Origin: Breviolum minutum Mf 1.05b.01
Taxonomy: Eukaryota; Sar; Dinophyceae; Suessiales; Symbiodiniaceae
DNA: 64,000 nt
NCBI GenBank assembly: GCA_000507305.1
Contig: DF240107.1
Location: 1 to 64,000 of the forward strand
Direction: 5' to 3'
The position numbers and the translations under genes are program-made. Below are positions 47,030 through 58,863 of this stretch, piece by piece; positions within the stretch are counted from its first letter, which is position 1; each line of letters opens with the position of its first letter. The notes beneath the pieces were generated by a model. It had not been told where the DNA came from and made no database searches. It saw nothing but the letters and a program-made list of their open reading frames with translations.

Positions 47030-48963
47030 TCCAGGCCTGTGAGCAGAGGATAGGCGCCCGGGGTATGCGGGGGATTCCAAAATCATGGTCCTGGTGACTG
47101 GAACGTAGCGATATTTCAAATCAGATCCAGCACCACGGAGTGCACTACCTTGTCATTGTTTTTTTACTATACAATACTTACAGAACAATGCAAATATGTC
47201 CAATCTTACGCAATTATACATGATACTACAGCACTACATCATATCATATCTATTTGTTACCTGATATTATAGCTATACAATATGCGTTGTTGGTATGACC
47301 TGACATGTCTGCAGATTTGCCCCGGTGGAACAGGAGTGGGATGCCACTGAGTGTGCTAACGCGATGGGTGGAGTCTAACAAATCACAACTTGCACATGGC
47401 AGCCTCCAACTGCCTGGCAGCAAAAAGAGAGTGCTTGCATTGAAGTGATATGTTTAAACCTGGTTAAGAAAGGGCGCTTTTAATAAGAAATTTATCAAAA
47501 GATGATAAAACATGGGGGGATGTTTGATGAACATGATTGGAAGGTGACAAGGATTTCAACAAAGGATGCAGCTGTTCTGTTTTGAATTTTGATGCCCAGA
47601 AACTCTTGGTTCAAGCATGTAGATTTACAAATCAAATCTCTTCGAGTTGATGATTTATATATTTGGTGAAGTTTTCAGCTTTCGAAGATGAACTGGTTTA
47701 AACCCATGGTAAACTAGTCCATTTGTGGTACAATGTAGGGTGATTTCATTCCTTTAAGAATCGACTGGATCATAGCAGCATAACAACAAAAATCCCCACC
47801 TGGGTCGAAGCAAAAAGAATTTGCCCACCATGGCGCGCCGGCCGATGGGAGCTTTGTCAGCATTTTTGATGATAGAAATCATGGAAATGATGGAAGTGCA
47901 CTTGGCATTTGTTTGCTGAAACGACACCAAGAAAGAAAACAGTTTACTTAGAGGTATACTAAGCATAGTGTATTCTATATTATATTGTGAACATTGTAAA
48001 TAATGTATGTCATTTGATTTGATATACTGATGTACTTCCGCTTCCACTGGACTCATGGTGTTTTTGAGCAGCCTAAACCTCTCGCATTCACATGAGTGTG
48101 GTTTGCCCAAGTTCCAACTTTTTTGCCTCGCCATCGAGGCTTTTGAATTAAAATTAGGATCCAGGTTACTTTTGCGTGTCTTATGATCCTAGGATTTTAA
48201 GGTTCTGATTGAGCTCAAACAAACCAGCATTCAAGGATGGTGCAATCGTATGTGGTCCAAACGGATCAACATTTGGGAGTCTCGCTTTATGCGACCAGAT
48301 AAGCTGCTGGTCTGCAAACAGTTTACAGGGAAGTTTCCAACCTGGAGGGTTGTGGGTTGTGGCTGTGCCACTGATTTTGTGTATTCAATCCAGGAGTGTT
48401 ACTGATTGTTTGGTGATGAAGGGTTGGTGGTTTATTATGAGAATCCATAAGAATCCTATATTTGAAAGTCGTAAGCTGTTTGTCATTTGGATCTACTTAG
48501 AATTGCAAACTCAAGACATCTAAAAACCTTAACCACCAGCAAACCATTGGTTGAATGGAAAAGCTCAAGCTCAGGTGGCTTTGCAACCATCCGTATCACG
48601 AGGCCAAAAATCACTTGGAAAATCGTTGAAGAGATGATTTTGTATCATTGTATCACTTCCTAGTTTACAAAAAGAAAAAGAAATGCAATGACCATGGCAG
48701 CTCAAGTTTTGCTTCTTTCAGTGACTCTCAGAGATATACTTTCGAGAACTGCTCTCACTGAAGTATATTTTGGTCTTCCAACATCCAACTCAAACTCACC
48801 ACGAGTGCTTTTGCTTGTTTTTGACAGGTGAAATTCACTCGACCGTATTGGTTGGGGAGGACGCAATGCTTCAAGTGCTTCAAGTGATTGGTCGTCTCAT
48901 CTCATCGCAGTCTTCTTTCTACAGGAGAGGTTTTCCGAACATCCCGAGATCAAATCCACATGA
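47030..48963 (+). CDS. candidate multi-exon gene, unrecognised
   Basis: Several short segments look coding and sit between splice-like sites: RPGYAGDSKIMVLVTGT (about 47056-47106), FAPVEQEWDATECANAMGG (about 47317-47375), a 67-codon frame from 48202 (VLIELKQTSIQGWCNRMWSK) to TGA 48403-48405, VKFTRPYWLGRTQCFK (48829) and a possible terminal exon 48925-48963 (ERFSEHPEIKST, stop). Phases between them have not been shown to agree and no domain is recognised. The region may hold one gene with tiny exons or only chance frames. Confidence 0.25.
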
Positions 48964-49424
48964 AATTGGTCGCAAGGGTGAAAAGTGTCCATCTCAGCAA
49001 AATAAGCGTCCAGAAGATTAGGTTTTTGAATCACGTTTAATCTCTTATCAAAAGAGTTTCTTGTTTGGTTGGCTCAGAGTGTTTATGTCGGCTTGTGACC
49101 AACGCAATGACAGCTCAGGTATTGTGACATGTCCAAGATCCACCAGCAGGACATGTATTGATTTTTGAGAATGGAATTGTTGTTACGAAAACTCTCACCT
49201 GGAATTTTGAACCATGTTGTGACTAGTTGTGAGGAAACCCGAAAGAATCAAGATATCGTTCAATCTCAGTCGGAGTAGATTCCCTTCAGCCTTGCGATTG
49301 TCGAAAAAAGACCTGTGTCTTCAACAAATTTAGTTTGGTGACTTGGACTTTTGACTTGTATTTTCTCGAGTCCATGGTGAAGCCGGAAGTTTGGAATGTC
49401 ATTTGGATGGCATTTCTTGTAGGT

Positions 49425-49463
49425 CGTAGCATTTCGTCCCCATTTCTGCCATTTTGTTTTGAG
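49425..49463 (+). other. tandem spliced-leader-like fragments before the TIR-like gene
   Basis: After an AG acceptor (TTGTAG, ends 49422) the sequence has CGTAGCATTT (49425-49434), resembling the leader's CGTAGCCATTTT, then GCCATTTTG plus TTTTGAG (49448-49463), resembling GCCATTTTGGCTCAAG. Two degenerate copies in the right orientation, 42-80 bases before the ATG at 49505, would fit repeated retroposition. Chance remains possible in T-rich sequence. Confidence 0.35.
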
Positions 49464-49504
49464 TTCGAGACCCCGAGTTTAGTGTTTTTCTTGGGTGTTG
49501 AGCC

Positions 49505-51120
49505 ATGGAAGCACTGCAGCGACATTCCGCAGTGGTGCAATCACTAGGACTCTTCAAAGCAGCAAATGCCAGGCAAGTCCTTTGGGATCTTGCTCAACTT
49601 GCTGTGAGTGGTGTTTGTGGGCCACCATCTTCACCCTATGACTCTTTAGAGCACGTTTCATGTGTAGACGTCTTTATTAGTCATAATTGGTCATGCCCTT
49701 CGGCTTTAAAATATCTGGCAATGTGTCACTATCTAAATCTTGACTTGGCCTTGATATCATCTTCAGCTACCGCCATCGTGACAGCGCTTATTCTGATTCT
49801 CCGGGCCGGAAGCGTTACAGGAGTAGCACAGGAAGGCGTCGCTTTTTTGTGTGGTGCATTGATACATTGGCCAATGTCCGTTTTTCTACTGGCATATTTG
49901 TTCGGGCATGTCGGGCAAGTCTTCGCCAAGCAAAGCTTTTGGTTTGATCGAATTTGTGTCGATCAAAATGACATGGCAGTAAAAGAACAAACTCTACAAG
50001 CAATTCCAGCTTTTGTGGCACAGTCAAAGCAGATGCTCATTTTGTGGGACAGCACCTATTTTCAGCGTTTGTGGTGCTTGTATGAAATCGCTGTCTCAGC
50101 GAAAACATCCACCTCGAGCTTTCAGAAGGAGCAGTTCGTGCCAACATGGGCTCCTTTGGGGACCCTTTTTTGCTTGGGACTTTTCTTCTTCGGATCTTTG
50201 GTGTTGGGCGAAACTGAGTCTATGATATTGGATAAAACATCCCGGTGGTCAGTCTTGAAATCTTTTTCGTGGGCAATTTTCCACCTATCTACTTGGAATT
50301 TCTCTTGGCTGTCTTCCTCAGTTATATTTGCTTCCAAAAGCTTCAACGTCACGAGTCCATGTTGACTCAGATGTCCTGTTTTGATATACGAAAGGCGCGT
50401 TGTAGCGTGGAAAGCGATCGTGAGGTCATCTTCCATCTCGTTGGCAAACTTTTTGCGGAAGAACCTTTGATCACCGTGACCTTGAAGGAAATCTGTGGTG
50501 AGGATGTCATGGAATCTGAAACTTTGAGTATGATTGAAGATCTTCCGGATGAAAAGATTTTGAACAATTTCAATATCTATGTCCGAGGTCCATTGAGAGA
50601 GAGCCTTTTGCAATCGATGGGTGAAGCTGGTGAATTGCCATTCAAATTGTGTTTGGTAATTCTTCTACCTTGTGAGCTTTTGGGACTCGTCTTTGTACTT
50701 GGCTGTGATGGCCATGGTTGTGAAACATCGGCCAGTTATGCAGGTTATTCTTCGGTGTCTCACTATTTTCTGACAAATTCGTTGAACAATTTGGTGATTG
50801 GGCCAATCTTCACTGCTATGAGTTTTCCAGTGATGTTGCGCACAAATCATTTGGTTTCAAGACTTGTACCCGACTTTCTTTTACGATGGCTGGTTGGGTC
50901 TATTTGTTGCACCGTGATGCAGTTCTGTATGGATGTTCTCTTCTGCTGCCTTTGTGGTCTGACAGTTGTCGTATCGACCAAATTTTCGACTCTTTGGTTA
51001 GCAGCTTGGATTTTTGGTTTCACTTTGTGGCTTAGCTTTCTCTTCTGTCTCTTTAAGAAACAGATCAAGTCTCCTAGGCAGCGCTCGTTACAGAGGGTTT
51101 CCTCAATTGATTGCTTTTGA
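49505..51120 (+). pseudogene. TIR-like domain plus multi-pass membrane protein, with one frame break
   Basis: The first frame (from ATG 49505) contains VFISHNWSCPSALKYLAM, two hydrophobic spans, FWFDRICVDQNDMAVKEQTL, IPAFVAQSKQMLILWDSTYF and RLWCLYEIAVSAKT. The order SHNWS, FDRICVDQ, L-L-W and LWCLYE is that of TIR-like intracellular domains, here split by membrane segments, an arrangement I recall from other dinoflagellate proteins. Near 50230-50250 the frame moves by one base, and the second frame continues with EFLLAVFLSYICFQKLQRHE and at least three more membrane spans to TGA 51118-51120. No intron of plausible length fits between, so the break is a real frameshift or an assembly error. 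Otherwise the gene is intronless over 1.6 kb. Ligand and function are unknown. Confidence 0.7.
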
Positions 51121-51639
51121 AGGAACAAAAATCCAGGCTGGAGTCAGCTAGACGGTGGGTTTGTGTTTTCGATTTTTGCCTTTCACATAAAGACAGCTTT
51201 GCTTGACCATGTTTTTGGATGTAAATTACAGTGCTGTGTGGAGACAATTTCGAATTTTGAGTTGTGATGCTCAAAAAGCGAATCGGAGATCAGAGGCAAT
51301 GTAGTAAAAAGAACGTCTTTTGAAGCTTACCTGAATTATTTGCAAAGGTAATGAAATGTGAAACATCATTAACAGGCAGCAAAGATGTCAGTTTAATTGA
51401 AAATTGATGAACATCTTCCTATTTGATCAGTCGAGGTGACAAACATGGCTATGCCACCTTTCTCTTCGTTCCTGCATGAAGTACTTCTTAAACACAAAAA
51501 ACAGACGAAAAACAGTATACCTTGAAAGATCTTTAGATCTGGGCGTGTTCTGAACATTACGGTATGTTCTTTCAGTGCACATGTCGTGATGCTTTCGTCC
51601 CAAAGCGGAGATTTTTGTGGTTGCCTTCCATTACGCCAA

Positions 51640-52147
51640 CTTGGAGAAACCCTCAAGTTGCCTGCATTGCATTCAGTGAAAAATGGACAGTGAGATGGTT
51701 GCCCTCCACTTGTGGATCCAACCCCGAGTCCTACCTTCCCAGGCGTCGCTGGGATTTGTGGCGTGGGGATTCTTCACGCAGCTGGTTGGGCAGGAAAGAG
51801 TATTGGGATGCAGCCTATGCATCAGGTCGTTATAAGCACACTTATGCGCCTCGCATGGAAAGATTCAAAAGATGTGACATGACTCAAGACTGAACTGTGT
51901 GTCATGTTGTTTTCGGTGGTTATACTAGCTTGCTGTTGACAATCTGACATCATGTCAAAGCACCTTTTCACTGTCATGTTTGGTGCATCTATAGCTATTA
52001 CCAGACGCTTGAGGAATGGAATCAGACCTGCGAAACCATTTGGCCGTCACTGGGACGTTGGGATGTCACAAGCTGTTGTGGAAGTTGGGAAGGGAAATGA
52101 AATTCGAGGAAGGGATTTACCTGAAGAGGTGTTGAACACACAACCGC

Positions 52148-52244
<97 letters not shown>

Positions 52245-53992
52245 AGAACAATGATAAGAATAAGAATATGAGCAAGAACAAGAGCAAGAACAAGAGCCAG
52301 AACAGCCAGAACAGCCAGAACAGCAAGAATAACAAGAACAAGAAGAACAACAAGAAACAATAGTAACAATCAGTTTATGTTTTCAATCTAACTCATCATT
52401 TCCAGTGGATTTGGGTCATCACTTGAGGACGTTTGTCGGGGCAAGACATGAATTTGGATGAACAAGTCATTGTAAGGAACATTTGCATACAGTCTATTTT
52501 TCTGTCCCTTTCGGGGCAGAAATCATTTTCGTTTCTCACTTCCATTGTGACGGTTTGATACAGTTGGATACAATGTATCCATGTTTACATTGAAGCTTGC
52601 GAGATGTTGAGCTGTGTTTTTTTTCCCGGTCTCACAGTACCTGGTTGCAATTTACCGCTTGGTGATGCGCGATTCCTCCCGAGGTATTTGATGAAAGTGT
52701 TGGAAAAAGACTTTAATTCCAACATTTTGCATGTTGGATGTGGTAACAGCAAACTGGGGCGGCTGTTGCATGATGCTGGATTTGTGAATGCTGCATGGTT
52801 GCACCAATTCTTTATGGTGGTGATTGTTGGAAAGCTATTCTTGCCGCATGTTTGCCCTAGATCCTCTGGATCTCTCTAGATCCCTCATGTGTTACGAGGC
52901 TGCAAATACATATTGGTTCACTGACTAAAAAGTAGCGCACAGTGACAGTACCAGAACTCAGTACTTCCAGACGCATTGAGTGTACTCTGCATGAGGTTCT
53001 GAATGTCGATTACAGTCCATGGCTTATCACTGAATTTTAGCTGCTTGATGTTGGTGCTTCCAAAGGTAGTGGCTCATGGATCACATTGGATTGTTTCAGT
53101 GGTCTCTAAATTTTGAACATTGCCCACTACCTCAAAAAGATGACTCTTCTATGCCATGCTTTCAGGTCCGGTTGTGATCAAGATGATGCAACAAAGTCAG
53201 CTACTGGGTTGAAAATCTGGGTCGCAACATTTCCCAATTTTTTCCAAGCAAAACATGTGAACATCGAGGCCAGACCTGCAGTTCCTTTGTGCGGACTGCG
53301 CAGAGATGGGGATTTTGGGCGAGGAACGCTACGACTTTTGTGTTGACAAGGTGGGAATATGAGAATCCACAGCTTGATTGTTGGTAAAGGATATCGGATA
53401 TTTGATGGTATATCTCATTTGTAGATCTCAATTTCTTTTTTGCCTTGATGCATCTTTAACTACTTTGAAAAAAACAGAAATGCATCTTGAAGTATCTTTC
53501 GAAAATCATTGAGTTGACATTTTGAATCAGTTGTTGACTTGGGTTCGCTCGACGGGAGGGTGCCATTGATTCTCTCTTCGAATCCAACTCGTCATTTATG
53601 TGGGAGCAGGGTTGCGCAATGATTCGTGAGATACATCGCGCACTGAGTCTCGGCAGAAATGGGACATCACAAAAACCATGGATTACAACGGATGATCGCA
53701 GATTTAGAATGGGACACATGAGATGATTAGCGAGTGTCAGGAAAACACTTTGGCAGTTTGATTTGATAACATGTGACATTTCCCGAAGAAATCGTGACCG
53801 ATGTTAGGCCAGGCACAGTCTTTTTCCACTTGTCTCAGGAAACCAGGTGGGAAATACCTGGTGATCAGCAATGGTGGTATTGGAAGTGACGTCTTGAAGG
53901 CAACCTTCAGTCATGTCGAGAGTGAAGAGATTGAGGGTTATGCTTGTGATCTTTACTACAAGCTGATCACTGTGATTTTGTGTACCAAGTAA
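51640..53992 (+). CDS. class I SAM-dependent methyltransferase, METTL13/EEF1A-KMT-like
   Basis: Exons with family motifs: an N-terminal segment KEYWDAAYASGRYK (about 51797-51838); 52638-52783 with RYLMKVLEKDFNSNILHVGC, GNSKLG and HDAGF (motif I, SAM-binding glycine loop); about 52996-53030 with NVDYSPWLI (post-I acidic residue); 53274-53350 with DLQFLCADCAEMGILGEERY and DFCVDK; 53559-53647 with GAIDSLFESNSS and AMIREIHRAL; and 53839-53992 with KPGGKYLVISNGGIGSDV, ending TAA 53990-53992. The DYS, D..K.(G)..D and LKPGG series is that of METTL13/EEF1AKMT4 relatives, which methylate translation factor eEF1A. The exact substrate cannot be read. The start codon and the exon between 51.85 and 52.6 kb are unresolved; a (CAA/CAG) repeat occupies part of that interval. 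Confidence 0.85.
52147..52365. repeat. CAA/CAG trinucleotide repeat, decaying to AAG/AAC-rich sequence
   Basis: About 35 CAA then CAG/CAA units (52147-52252) followed by GAACAA/AAGAAC-rich imperfect repeats to about 52365. A plus-strand frame through it would encode polyglutamine. It lies within the methyltransferase gene between coding exons, so I read it as intronic simple sequence. Confidence 0.9.
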
Positions 53993-54515
53993 TGCCGGCG
54001 TCTTGGGCATGTTTCTGGATGACGACGGGCACATGGGAAGGATGCGGACAAGAGGGCTCTTGATGGTGTTGGATGTGCTCTTGTGACCTTGTGGATCCTG
54101 GCTTGGTGTCGAAGCGAAACTCAGAGCCGAAGATGAACTCGGTCAAAAAGAAATGATGTCAGGTTTGGTCAAATGGCTTTCCGTTTTTTTTCCTTCAAGT
54201 TAAATGACATGTTTATTTGGTGCCAGTCACGTTCATGGCATGCTGTCAGGTGAAACTCAGAGCAGCCTCCAAAAGTATCCAGAAAAGCATACACAATCAG
54301 ATGACTAAATGACTTGTGATGAATCTCTTTGCACTTGTCAGTGCTTCACAATGCTTCCATATATTTCCCTAGACATTCGCCGGATGAGATACTTTGGAAT
54401 ATGATAATACATGAGGTACTACAATGAAAGATCTTTCATGATTTTTCTGATTCATCTGATTGAAGTCATGAAGTTATGAAGATACTTTCCCCCATTTGCA
54501 AGGGATTTCTCTGCC
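53993..54515. other. intergenic, no gene seen
   Basis: About 520 bases after the methyltransferase stop. No convincing frame, repeat or RNA gene. Confidence 0.4.
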
Positions 54516-56490
54516 ATGGGCCTTCATGACTTGCTGAACGCGACGTCGCTTCCGTCGCTTCCATCGCGGAGATATGCTTCATTCTTGGAGCCGAGGATTG
54601 AAATCAATGGAGACATGATGGAACACTTGGATGGAGATGCTACAAGTTTTGTTTCAAATTTAAAATGTAATTAATGATGTTTTCCTGCAAGTGTTTTTTT
54701 TGGCGCATTCCAATTTTCAAGAATTGGAATTAGTGTAACGAGTTTCACCGCTCTTCCCTTGAAATCGAAACAGGACACTCCAGCTTCCAGAGGAGCTGCC
54801 AGCGGGTGTCTGTCAAAAGTTTGTGTTGACCGATGGCTTACATGATTTGGTCTTTGGCATTCCTGAATGGTCGCCTGGCGAACTTGTCTGGGTTTGGTGG
54901 GGGGTTTAGTGGGATTTTTCCAAAATTCTGGGGTAGAGATCACGATGGATCACCATGATTCGTTGGTTTGGAAGTGCGTTTATGAAGGTCGTCATGAGCT
55001 CAGACACTTTGGTGAAATTTGCCAAGGCGCCATTACAAATCTGAGTGGATGGCTGGTCGAAAGTCAGCTCCACTGGGAGCAATGTCACATGCCGACTACG
55101 GTCTTTTGTTACAAGCGCGAAAGCATTTCATCAAGGCGGGTGTTTTTTTTGTGGTGATTTCAGCGAAGAAAAACACAAGGCAAAAGGCTGACGCAACCAA
55201 CTTCTTTCTATCTCATCAGATCTCAAATATCATCCAACTCAGATTTTGGTTTGGTGCGTCAGTTTCTCCAGTCATTCACATACAGTTTTACTGGTCTTGG
55301 TTTTGACTTGTCACTTTTTCAGGCCAGAGAACAGTTGCACCTTGAACGCAAGTCCGGGGAAAATGTGGTAACACATGATCAATTTGAGTAGGGATTCTCA
55401 TCCATTCAACAGCATCATGGGAATCCTTATCAACGTAGCTATGAGTAAACTGCCAAGGGATGTTGGACTTTCTATGTTTATCTCGTTGAATCTGCCAACT
55501 TCAAAGGTTGTTCCGAGATTACCATCCAAACTTGGCAGATCGTAAGAAGCTGGCAAAGGACCCGGGGTCTTCCTTGGGAAGCGTTTTTTTTTCATTGGCA
55601 AAAAGGAGGAAGATGTAAGAAGCTGTGTCATTGTGTCATGATGATGGCGAGGATATTGAAAGAAAAGTGTAAGGATTCTGTAAAGATATGTCTTTCAGTG
55701 TCTTAGCTACCCGCAATTGAGCCAAGTTGCCGATGGCGAATGTGAGAGGATCCAGCCGACTTCTTCAAAACCACGACATCCCCAGTGGTCAAAGAGATTG
55801 GAGCGGGTGGCTTGTGAATTTTCTGGGAGGGCGTGGGTGGTTTGTCTTCTGAATACTCATATGAAACAAAAGCACCACCCTTTTTCATGGAAGTCGTTTC
55901 AAAGAAAAACGTTGTCTTGTTCAGCAAAGCTTGTTGCCAGTGGAATGGTCACACCTTGTGGCGATCCAAGATCAATATGCGGATCCCCACGTCAGGTCTG
56001 ACTTTAGTGAAGAAGGTGGTCCAGCAACAGAAGGGTGCGGAGTTTGTCACTTGGCCGGGAATTTCCAGTCAACTGAGTCAACTGCTTCAGCACGGAATCT
56101 CGGTTTTTTCAAGCAACCAAACGATGCAGAATTTGTGTCAGGAAGATTCCATCCATTTGGTGGACTATGCGACACGGCGACGTCAACTCATGACCTTGGA
56201 GAATATCCAAGCGTTGGCAACGACCATCTCGGAGATGGCCAAGTGGGGGCCGCCAGAAAAAAAACATGGATGATCGGATGATCGGCATGACTACATCTCT
56301 TGAACTTTTTCAGAATGCTGCATTAAAAAAAAATGGAGACCCCTTGGGGAAAAAACACAAAGCAATTTTGAGTTTCAAAGCAAAAATTTGAGACTTAGAA
56401 GTTTGTGAATTGTAGGAGGTACCACTTGAGTTTGGTGCCAGTGCTGCGAAGCCAGGCAATGTGCACACACTGGCGCAAAGGAGCTTTTGA
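54516..56490 (+). CDS. unrecognised multi-exon protein
   Basis: The ATG at 54516 reads MGLHDLLNATSLPSLPSRRY and FLEPRIEINGDMM. Exon 54784-54891 reads LPEELPAGVCQKFVLTDGLH and GIPEWSPGELVW. An exon ending at 55135 (GC donor) reads WMAGRKSAPLGAMSHADYGL and LQARKHFIK, and joins in phase to 55323-55367 (AREQLHLERKSGENV). Further coding-like stretches are LFRDYHPNLADRKKLAKDP (55508), DPADFFKTTTSPVVKEIGAG (about 55751), SYETKAPPFFMEVVSKKNVV (55857) and QLLQHGISVFSSNQTMQNLC (56078). A terminal exon at 56416 reads EVPLEFGASAAKPGNVHTLA and ends TGA 56488-56490. I recognise no family. Exon phases between 55367 and 55508 do not close, so the model is provisional and could be two genes. Confidence 0.5.
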
Positions 56491-56911
56491 GTGCAGCCTG
56501 ATCTGTCAAAAGAGACGACCTCTAGCGGTACATGGGTATGGGTGGTATATGGTGGTATTTATAGTAATAGAGTTTGTTGGATCCTGATCCTTAAATGACA
56601 CGATGCAGTCTCAAGATGATACGCCATGATACGCCTGTCACATGCTATTGGTTGAATCTCTTGAAATGAAGGGTGCTTATCCTTGGCAAAACCTTTTTTG
56701 AAGCAGATGCAGCATTTAAACGTCAATGTGGGTTCCCTCACTCTTCCGAAGAGAACCGGAGAAGGAACGAAACAGGATCCGATTGCATGTTACATTTGTG
56801 AGATATTTTACGAGTTTTTTTTTGAAAGAAAAAGCCATTTTCTGTGAGCTATTTTTTCCTCAAAAAGAGAAAGGAGACGCTGCCTTGGGGTCGCGTTTTT
56901 TTTGGCCTCCG
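56491..56911. other. intergenic / 5' leader region
   Basis: About 420 bases, T-rich towards the right. AGCCATTTT at 56833-56841 matches nine bases of the spliced-leader core about 70 bases before the next ATG. On its own this is weak. Confidence 0.3.
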
Positions 56912-58060
56912 ATGGGACTAACTCTTCTCGCTCTGACTTGGCCTGCTGTGCAGGCGGCCTATGTGGTGAGCGTTCAAAACACGTTGGCCTTGAAGGAGAT
57001 GCCCATTTTCCTAAATGATGAAAACCCCAGTGGTTGTACAGTGAAGGGTATGGAAGTGGTATATAACTGCATCTCCTCAAGTGGAGCTTCCAATATTGCG
57101 CAGCGTTTGAAATTTCGAGTGGACTGTCGAGGGGCAAAGGGAGACTTTGAAAACCTCACTCTCTATGATGAAGCAACAAGATGTGGTGTGCTGGACTACA
57201 GACTTTATAGTCATACCCACAAACTGGATTCCAATCCTCATCCATTTCCTGGTTTCACTTTTTACAAGGAGGATGTCTTTGACATTCAGTGTGTTCTATT
57301 AACCTTTGAATCAATGATAAATGTGGAAGTTAACATAACGCTTGGAAATAGCTCATCAATGAATTGGCCAATTTATTTTGAGCTTCGACAAGACGCTACG
57401 AATATCACACGACAAATTCAAGGTTTCAACCTTCGGCTGCCTTCCTTTGAAGCTCCTGAAATGATGAGAGGTTGTGAAGCGGCCATGAAAAAGGGACATG
57501 ACTGGAAGATGCAACTCAGAAATTCCACTGGCAAAGGCAATACACATCTTCTGAGCCTTTCAAGTCCGACTTTTCAAGAGATTGAGATTTTGCCGAAAAT
57601 CAGCAGTTCTTTCGAGAGTGGCGATATTTTTGCAGTGGACAAGCATTTTTTGCATGCAAGTGTGAAAAGGTCTACAGTTGGGACAGATTTAGTTAAGCTG
57701 GATGCCAACTGGGAAGGCTTTGAATATTTGTTGAATTCCTTCTCCCTCTTGATGAAGCTGAACGTCGAGGCTTCCAAAGTGTCTCCAGACACTCGCAGTG
57801 TCCACGTGACTTTAGGAGTGAAATATCGAAAGGATGAAGATGATACGAAATTCACACTGGAGCTTCCAATTTTTCCTGACTCTGAGGATTGGGAACGTTC
57901 CCATTCTTTTCGATGGTTTTGGCTCATCGTTTTTCTCATCTTGGCCGTTGTGCTGGGGGCGCTTGGATATGTATATTGGGAACTGCTCACCAAGTGCTTC
58001 TCACGCAATGTGGTTGTGGCAAGGGAGAGGGAAGTTGAGATGGGCCCAGCCAGATGGTGA
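56912..58060 (+). CDS. intronless type I membrane glycoprotein, unrecognised
   Basis: A single open frame of 382 residues runs from ATG 56912 to TGA 58058-58060. I chose this start because it gives a clean signal peptide (MGLTLLALTWPAVQA). The frame stays open upstream, but that extension is basic and T-rich and unlike a signal. The ectodomain has several N-glycosylation sequons (NLT, NIT, NSS, NIT, NST) and a few Cys. One membrane helix, WFWLIVFLILAVVLGALGYV, is followed by a 25-30-residue charged tail. The topology is secretory-pathway type I. No family recognised. The lack of introns contrasts with the intron-rich neighbours and suggests a retroposed origin. Confidence 0.8.
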   Translation: MGLTLLALTWPAVQAAYVVSVQNTLALKEMPIFLNDENPSGCTVKGMEVVYNCISSSGASNIAQRLKFRVDCRGAKGDFENLTLYDEATRCGVLDYRLYSHTHKLDSNPHPFPGFTFYKEDVFDIQCVLLTFESMINVEVNITLGNSSSMNWPIYFELRQDATNITRQIQGFNLRLPSFEAPEMMRGCEAAMKKGHDWKMQLRNSTGKGNTHLLSLSSPTFQEIEILPKISSSFESGDIFAVDKHFLHASVKRSTVGTDLVKLDANWEGFEYLLNSFSLLMKLNVEASKVSPDTRSVHVTLGVKYRKDEDDTKFTLELPIFPDSEDWERSHSFRWFWLIVFLILAVVLGALGYVYWELLTKCFSRNVVVAREREVEMGPARW

Positions 58061-58863
58061 GAAAAAGAAGTGCTGAAAAGGTCCAGGTGGACCTCGAAAC
58101 AGCGAAGGAATCTTTTCAAAGTCATTTCCTGAAATTCCTAAAACAAAATCAAGATTTCCGAAAGTTATTTCTTCCGAGTCCTTTTTTCGTTGCATTTTTT
58201 TGGTGGGTCGGCTTCACATCTTGAGTGAAACCAAGTTGTCATTTTTGACAGAGCAAAGGCTCAAGTATTCGTGCTGCAAAGCAGTCGCTTAGGAAGCCTC
58301 GTTTAGGCGTTGAATCTGATGAAATGCATCAGCTTGCAAGACCTAACATTCATTCAGAAAGTATGGATATTCATATATCATACGAATATATTTATGATTT
58401 TAAAGTGAATGAATGAATACAGTGAATGACTATTGTTTTTAATTCCTCCGTATTGCAAAGAACATTACTTTCCATTCTTGACGATCTCCACATGAAGCGT
58501 GCCGAACCCTGCTGACAGGCCACATGTGATGAATCTAAGTGATACGACGACAGGAATACGAAGCTGTTTATTTTTTTCGTCCTATGCGTTCATTCCCGAG
58601 CCAAATTATTGCTGTTTTGATTCCTTCTCTCATCCTCAACGGAATTTTTGTGCCAAGTATCTGACAACATTGTCAAAAAATGTTGACTTGACGATGCTCC
58701 AAGCTTCCAGGTAAGCATGAAGAAGTCTGGTGTTCAAGTGTGTTTTACATACTCAATGCCTTCATGAATCTTTCTAGACTCAACTTTTTTGCTTGGCAAC
58801 GTCTTGGTTTTATTTAAGTTCCCAATTTTTATCAATTTGTATTCTATACGTTCTGTAATCATC
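58061..58863. other. 800-bp stretch, mostly without recognisable coding
   Basis: Probably the 3' UTR of the membrane protein and then introns or spacer. A frame at 58257-58420 (SIRAAKQSLRKPRLGVESDE) might be an exon of the following fragment, but no donor/acceptor pair is convincing. Confidence 0.3.

Noticed and set aside
52022-52369. Minus-strand leucine/valine-rich open frames
   Set aside because: They are the complement of the CAA/CAG repeat and have no unique sequence.
55857-55985. Glutaredoxin-like string VVLFSKACCQW
   Set aside because: The Cys spacing is not CxxC with the following residues of the family, and no cis-Pro motif follows. The resemblance is limited to a few residues.
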